Source: JACVRM01 sp963755085
Lineage (GTDB): Bacteria; Actinomycetota; Thermoleophilia; Gaiellales; Gaiellaceae
Assembly (NCBI GenBank): GCA_963755085.1
Contig: CAVWIN010000025.1
Coordinates: 83,211-147,210, forward strand
Direction of reading: 5' to 3'
DNA: 64,000 nt
Numbering within the stretch: the stretch's first letter is position 1; the number at the start of each line of letters is the position of its first letter. The notes beneath the pieces are model-generated. The model ran no database searches. It saw only the letters and a list, made by a program, of their open reading frames with translations, and was not told the origin of the DNA. The translations under genes and the position numbers were made by a program. Shown here one piece after another: positions 61,818 to 64,000 of the stretch.

Positions 61818-62600
61818 GTGAGCTACGACGACTTCGGCACCACGACCGCAGCACCCCGCACGACGATCGTCTGGATCGCGCTCGGCGTCGCCGTGCTCTC
61901 GCTCGGCATCGCCGTCCTCTCGTTCGCCCGCCAGCAGACGGCGATCGACGCCGCCAAGGTGGCGCAGCTGCACGCAACCCGGGTCGAGCGTCAGCTCAAG
62001 GGCGTGTACTCGGACAACAGCCGGCTCGCCAAGCGCATCCGCACGACCGAGCGCGACGTCAGCCTCGCCCCGCTCGCGCGGCGCGCCCAGAAGAGCGTCT
62101 TCACGATCACGGCCGGCCTGAAGCTCGGCACCGCGTTCGCCGCCTGGCACGTGCCGGGCGGGACATACCTCATCACCGCCAACCACGTGGTCGACGGCCA
62201 CACCGGCCCGGTCACGATCGAGAAGCCCGGCGGATCCTGGGAGGGCGAAATCGTACGCCGCGACGCGAAGAACGATCTCGCGCTCGTTCACGTTGCCGGG
62301 AGCCCGCAGGGAGCGCCGCCGCTGTGGCAGCGCCCCCGCACCGCCCGGCCACGCGTCGGCGATCGCCTCGTGCTCGCCGGTAGCCCGTACGGGCTCGGCG
62401 GGACGATCACCACCGGCATCGTCAGCCGCGTCACGCGGCGGATGATCCAGACCGACGCGGCGGCGAACCCGGGCAACTCCGGCGGGCCGGCGATCGACCG
62501 TCAGGGCCGCGTCGTCGGCGTGCTGCTCGCGGGCGGCGGCGAGAACATCAACTTCGCCGTCCGCATCGACCGCGCCTGCCAGAAGCTCCGCAGCTGCTAG
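61818..62600 (+). CDS. Membrane-anchored trypsin-like serine protease
   Basis: This 260-residue protein has an N-terminal transmembrane anchor (TIVWIALGVAVLSLGIAVLSFA), a coiled-coil stalk of about 40 residues, and a chymotrypsin-fold domain. The catalytic triad is His in TANHVVDGH, Asp in KNDLALVHV and Ser in NPGNSGGPA. There is no PDZ domain, unlike HtrA/DegP. The protease should face outside the membrane, possibly in protein quality control. It starts at GTG 61818, divergent from the DUF1801 gene with 77 bp between starts. Confidence 0.88.
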   Translation: MSYDDFGTTTAAPRTTIVWIALGVAVLSLGIAVLSFARQQTAIDAAKVAQLHATRVERQLKGVYSDNSRLAKRIRTTERDVSLAPLARRAQKSVFTITAGLKLGTAFAAWHVPGGTYLITANHVVDGHTGPVTIEKPGGSWEGEIVRRDAKNDLALVHVAGSPQGAPPLWQRPRTARPRVGDRLVLAGSPYGLGGTITTGIVSRVTRRMIQTDAAANPGNSGGPAIDRQGRVVGVLLAGGGENINFAVRIDRACQKLRSC

Positions 62601-62711
62601 CCGCTTAGCCCTCCGACGGGCACTGGTCACGTGCAGACCAGGGCATCTCACTGGTGCGAGCCAGGGGGCGCTCAGCCAGCCTCCGTCCCGACCCCGGCGA
62701 GAGGAGATGGC

Positions 62712-63935
62712 ATGTCCGCACCCACCATGGAAGCAACCGCGGTCCGCGAGTTCCGCGTCGACGTCCCCGACGGCGCGATCGAGGACCTGCGGCGCCGCCT
62801 GAGCGAGACGCGCTTCCCCGAGAGGGAGACGGTCACGGACGCCACGCAGGGCGTCCAGCTCGCCACGATGGAGGCGCTCGTTCGCTACTGGGCCGGTGAG
62901 TACGACATGGGGCGGTTCGAGGCACGGCTGAACGCCTTCCCGCAGTTCATCACCGAGATCGACGGCCTCGACATCCACTTCGTCCATGTGCGCTCGCCGC
63001 ACGAGAACGCGCTTCCGCTGATCATCACGCACGGCTGGCCCGGCTCGATCATCGAGATCCTTTCAACCATTGGTCCGCTCAGCGACCCGACGGCCTACGG
63101 CGGGAACGCCGAGGACGCGTTCGACGTCGTCGTGCCGTCGATGCCCGGATACGGGTTCTCGGCCAAGCCGTCGACCACCGGCTGGGACCCCGTGCACATC
63201 GCGCGCGCATGGATCCAGCTGATGGAGCGCCTCGGCTACACGCACTACGTCGCGCAGGGCGGCGACTGGGGCGCGCAGATCACCGACGTGATGGGGGCGG
63301 AGGCGCCTCCGGCGCTGCTCGGCATCCACTCGAACATGCCCGGCACCGTTCCGCCCGAGATCTCCAAGCAGCTCGCGTCGAACGTGCTCGGGGCGGGCGG
63401 CCCGGCGCCGTCGGGCCTGTCCTCTGACGAGCAGCGAGCGTACGACCGGCTGAACTTCCTGTACACGACGGGCCTCGGCTACTCGATCGAGATGGGGAAT
63501 CGGCCGCAGACGCTGTACGGGCTCGCCGACTCCCCGGTCGCCCTCGCCGCCTGGATGCTGGACCACGACGCGCGCAGCTACGACGACATCGCCGCCGCCT
63601 TCCGCGGCGAGCCCGTCGGCAACCTGACGCGCGACGAGGTTCTCGACAACATCACGATGACCTGGGTGACGAACACCGGCGTATCTTCGGGCCGGCTCTA
63701 CGCGGAGAACACGCTCGGCTTCTTCGACGTCAAGGGCACGACCGTCCCCGCTGCCGTGACCGTCTTCCCGAACGAGCTCTACCAGGCACCGCGGAGCTGG
63801 ACCGAGAAGGCCTACCCGAACCTCATCTACTTCAACGAAGTCGATGAGGGCAACCACTTCGCGGCCTGGCAGGAGCCCGAGATCTTTACCCGCGAGCTCC
63901 GCGCCGCGTTCACGTCACTGAGGAGGGAGCCATGA
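62712..63935 (+). CDS. Epoxide hydrolase (EHN-type alpha/beta hydrolase)
   Basis: This 407-residue hydrolase has the epoxide-hydrolase N-terminal domain (FRVDVPDGAIEDLRRRLSETRFP, then the segment to FPQFITEIDGLDIHFVHVRS). The core follows: oxyanion region THGWPGSIIE, nucleophile in AQGGDWGAQI (Asp rather than Ser), FFDVKGTTVPAAVTVFP, and the catalytic histidine in EGNHFAAWQEP. Aspartate nucleophile and HGWP are diagnostic for epoxide hydrolases, which convert epoxides to diols. A Shine-Dalgarno-like GAGAGGAG lies before ATG 62712. It overlaps the next start by 4 bp. Confidence 0.93.
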   Translation: MSAPTMEATAVREFRVDVPDGAIEDLRRRLSETRFPERETVTDATQGVQLATMEALVRYWAGEYDMGRFEARLNAFPQFITEIDGLDIHFVHVRSPHENALPLIITHGWPGSIIEILSTIGPLSDPTAYGGNAEDAFDVVVPSMPGYGFSAKPSTTGWDPVHIARAWIQLMERLGYTHYVAQGGDWGAQITDVMGAEAPPALLGIHSNMPGTVPPEISKQLASNVLGAGGPAPSGLSSDEQRAYDRLNFLYTTGLGYSIEMGNRPQTLYGLADSPVALAAWMLDHDARSYDDIAAAFRGEPVGNLTRDEVLDNITMTWVTNTGVSSGRLYAENTLGFFDVKGTTVPAAVTVFPNELYQAPRSWTEKAYPNLIYFNEVDEGNHFAAWQEPEIFTRELRAAFTSLRREP

Positions 63936-64000
63936 GCACCGCCGTCGAGACCGCCACCCAGATCAAGCTGTTCCACATCGACTTCGCGCACGAGAAGATC
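63932..64000 (+). CDS. Start of a further gene, cut by the window end
   Basis: ATG 63932 overlaps the epoxide hydrolase stop (ATGA), and 23 codons (MSTAVETATQIKLFHIDFAH...) are visible before the window ends. The stretch IKLFHIDFAHEKI could be the beginning of a second epoxide-hydrolase N-terminal domain, but the fragment is too short to be sure. Translational coupling places it in the same operon. Confidence 0.55.
   Translation, partial: MSTAVETATQIKLFHIDFAHEKI

Overview
The window is about 64 kb of very GC-rich bacterial chromosome with dense genes, many GTG, TTG and even CTG starts, and 1 to 4 bp stop/start overlaps inside operons. Gene content and protein style (HemQ-type heme enzyme, LuxR/AfsR/BTAD regulators, a BTAD plus USP-like regulator, a receptor kinase with extracellular propeller and solute-binding domains, pilin-like small proteins, an ArgRS with a degenerate HIGH motif) point to an actinobacterium, most likely of class Thermoleophilia (Gaiellales/Solirubrobacterales-like). 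This is an inference from family resemblance, not from a marker-gene tree. At least three otherwise good genes carry single frameshifts, so either the lineage is shedding genes or the assembly has indel errors.

Layout. 0.4-7 kb: a decayed excisionase-like gene, typA, a histidine phosphatase divergent from an SDR, dgt and dnaG. 7-15.3 kb: tRNA-Asn, a pilin-like protein, a large secreted subtilase, tRNA-Leu, a LuxR-type AAA regulator and two peptide-type ABC permeases. 15.3-23 kb: an accessory island. A large serine recombinase is nested antisense in the 5' half of a bcp peroxiredoxin, followed by a DNA methyltransferase, decayed fragments, a secreted PQQ-type sugar dehydrogenase with a PKD domain, and phage-like HNH and small genes. 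23-30.7 kb: small membrane/secreted proteins, hemQ, uvrC, a UPF0104-type membrane protein, pruA and ogt. 31-38.8 kb: a multicopper oxidase with two inserted heavy-metal-binding modules, a frameshifted AI-2E-type permease, a rhomboid protease, an AfsR-type regulator, a coiled-coil protein and an HdeD-like protein. 38.9-44.8 kb: a kinase/propeller/solute-binding receptor convergent with a BTAD/USP-like regulator, then a TolB-like secreted propeller. 44.8-48.3 kb: a leftward operon of acyl-CoA ligase, alpha/beta hydrolase and frameshifted M24 peptidase. 48.4-52.7 kb: the glycolytic operon gap-pgk-tpiA-gpmI. 52.7-64 kb: ECF sigma factor, metallophosphoesterase, DUF3467 protein, Trk/Kch-like protein, argS, glpX, an arylsulfatase, tRNA-Gly, small proteins, a DUF1801 protein, an anchored trypsin-like protease and an epoxide hydrolase.

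Expression logic. At least eleven genes have a TANNNT hexamer exactly 6 or 7 nt before the start codon and no Shine-Dalgarno, the pattern expected for leaderless mRNAs. All three tRNA genes have TACAAT 9 to 17 nt before the mature 5' end. Three divergent gene pairs sit only 17 to 24 bp apart and share overlapping -10 elements. By contrast the gap operon, the sulfatase, the 37.6-38.8 kb pair and the recombinase have conventional Shine-Dalgarno sequences.

The most unusual items are the kinase/solute-binding-protein receptor beside its convergent BTAD regulator, the metal-binding insert in the multicopper oxidase, and the recombinase/bcp junction.
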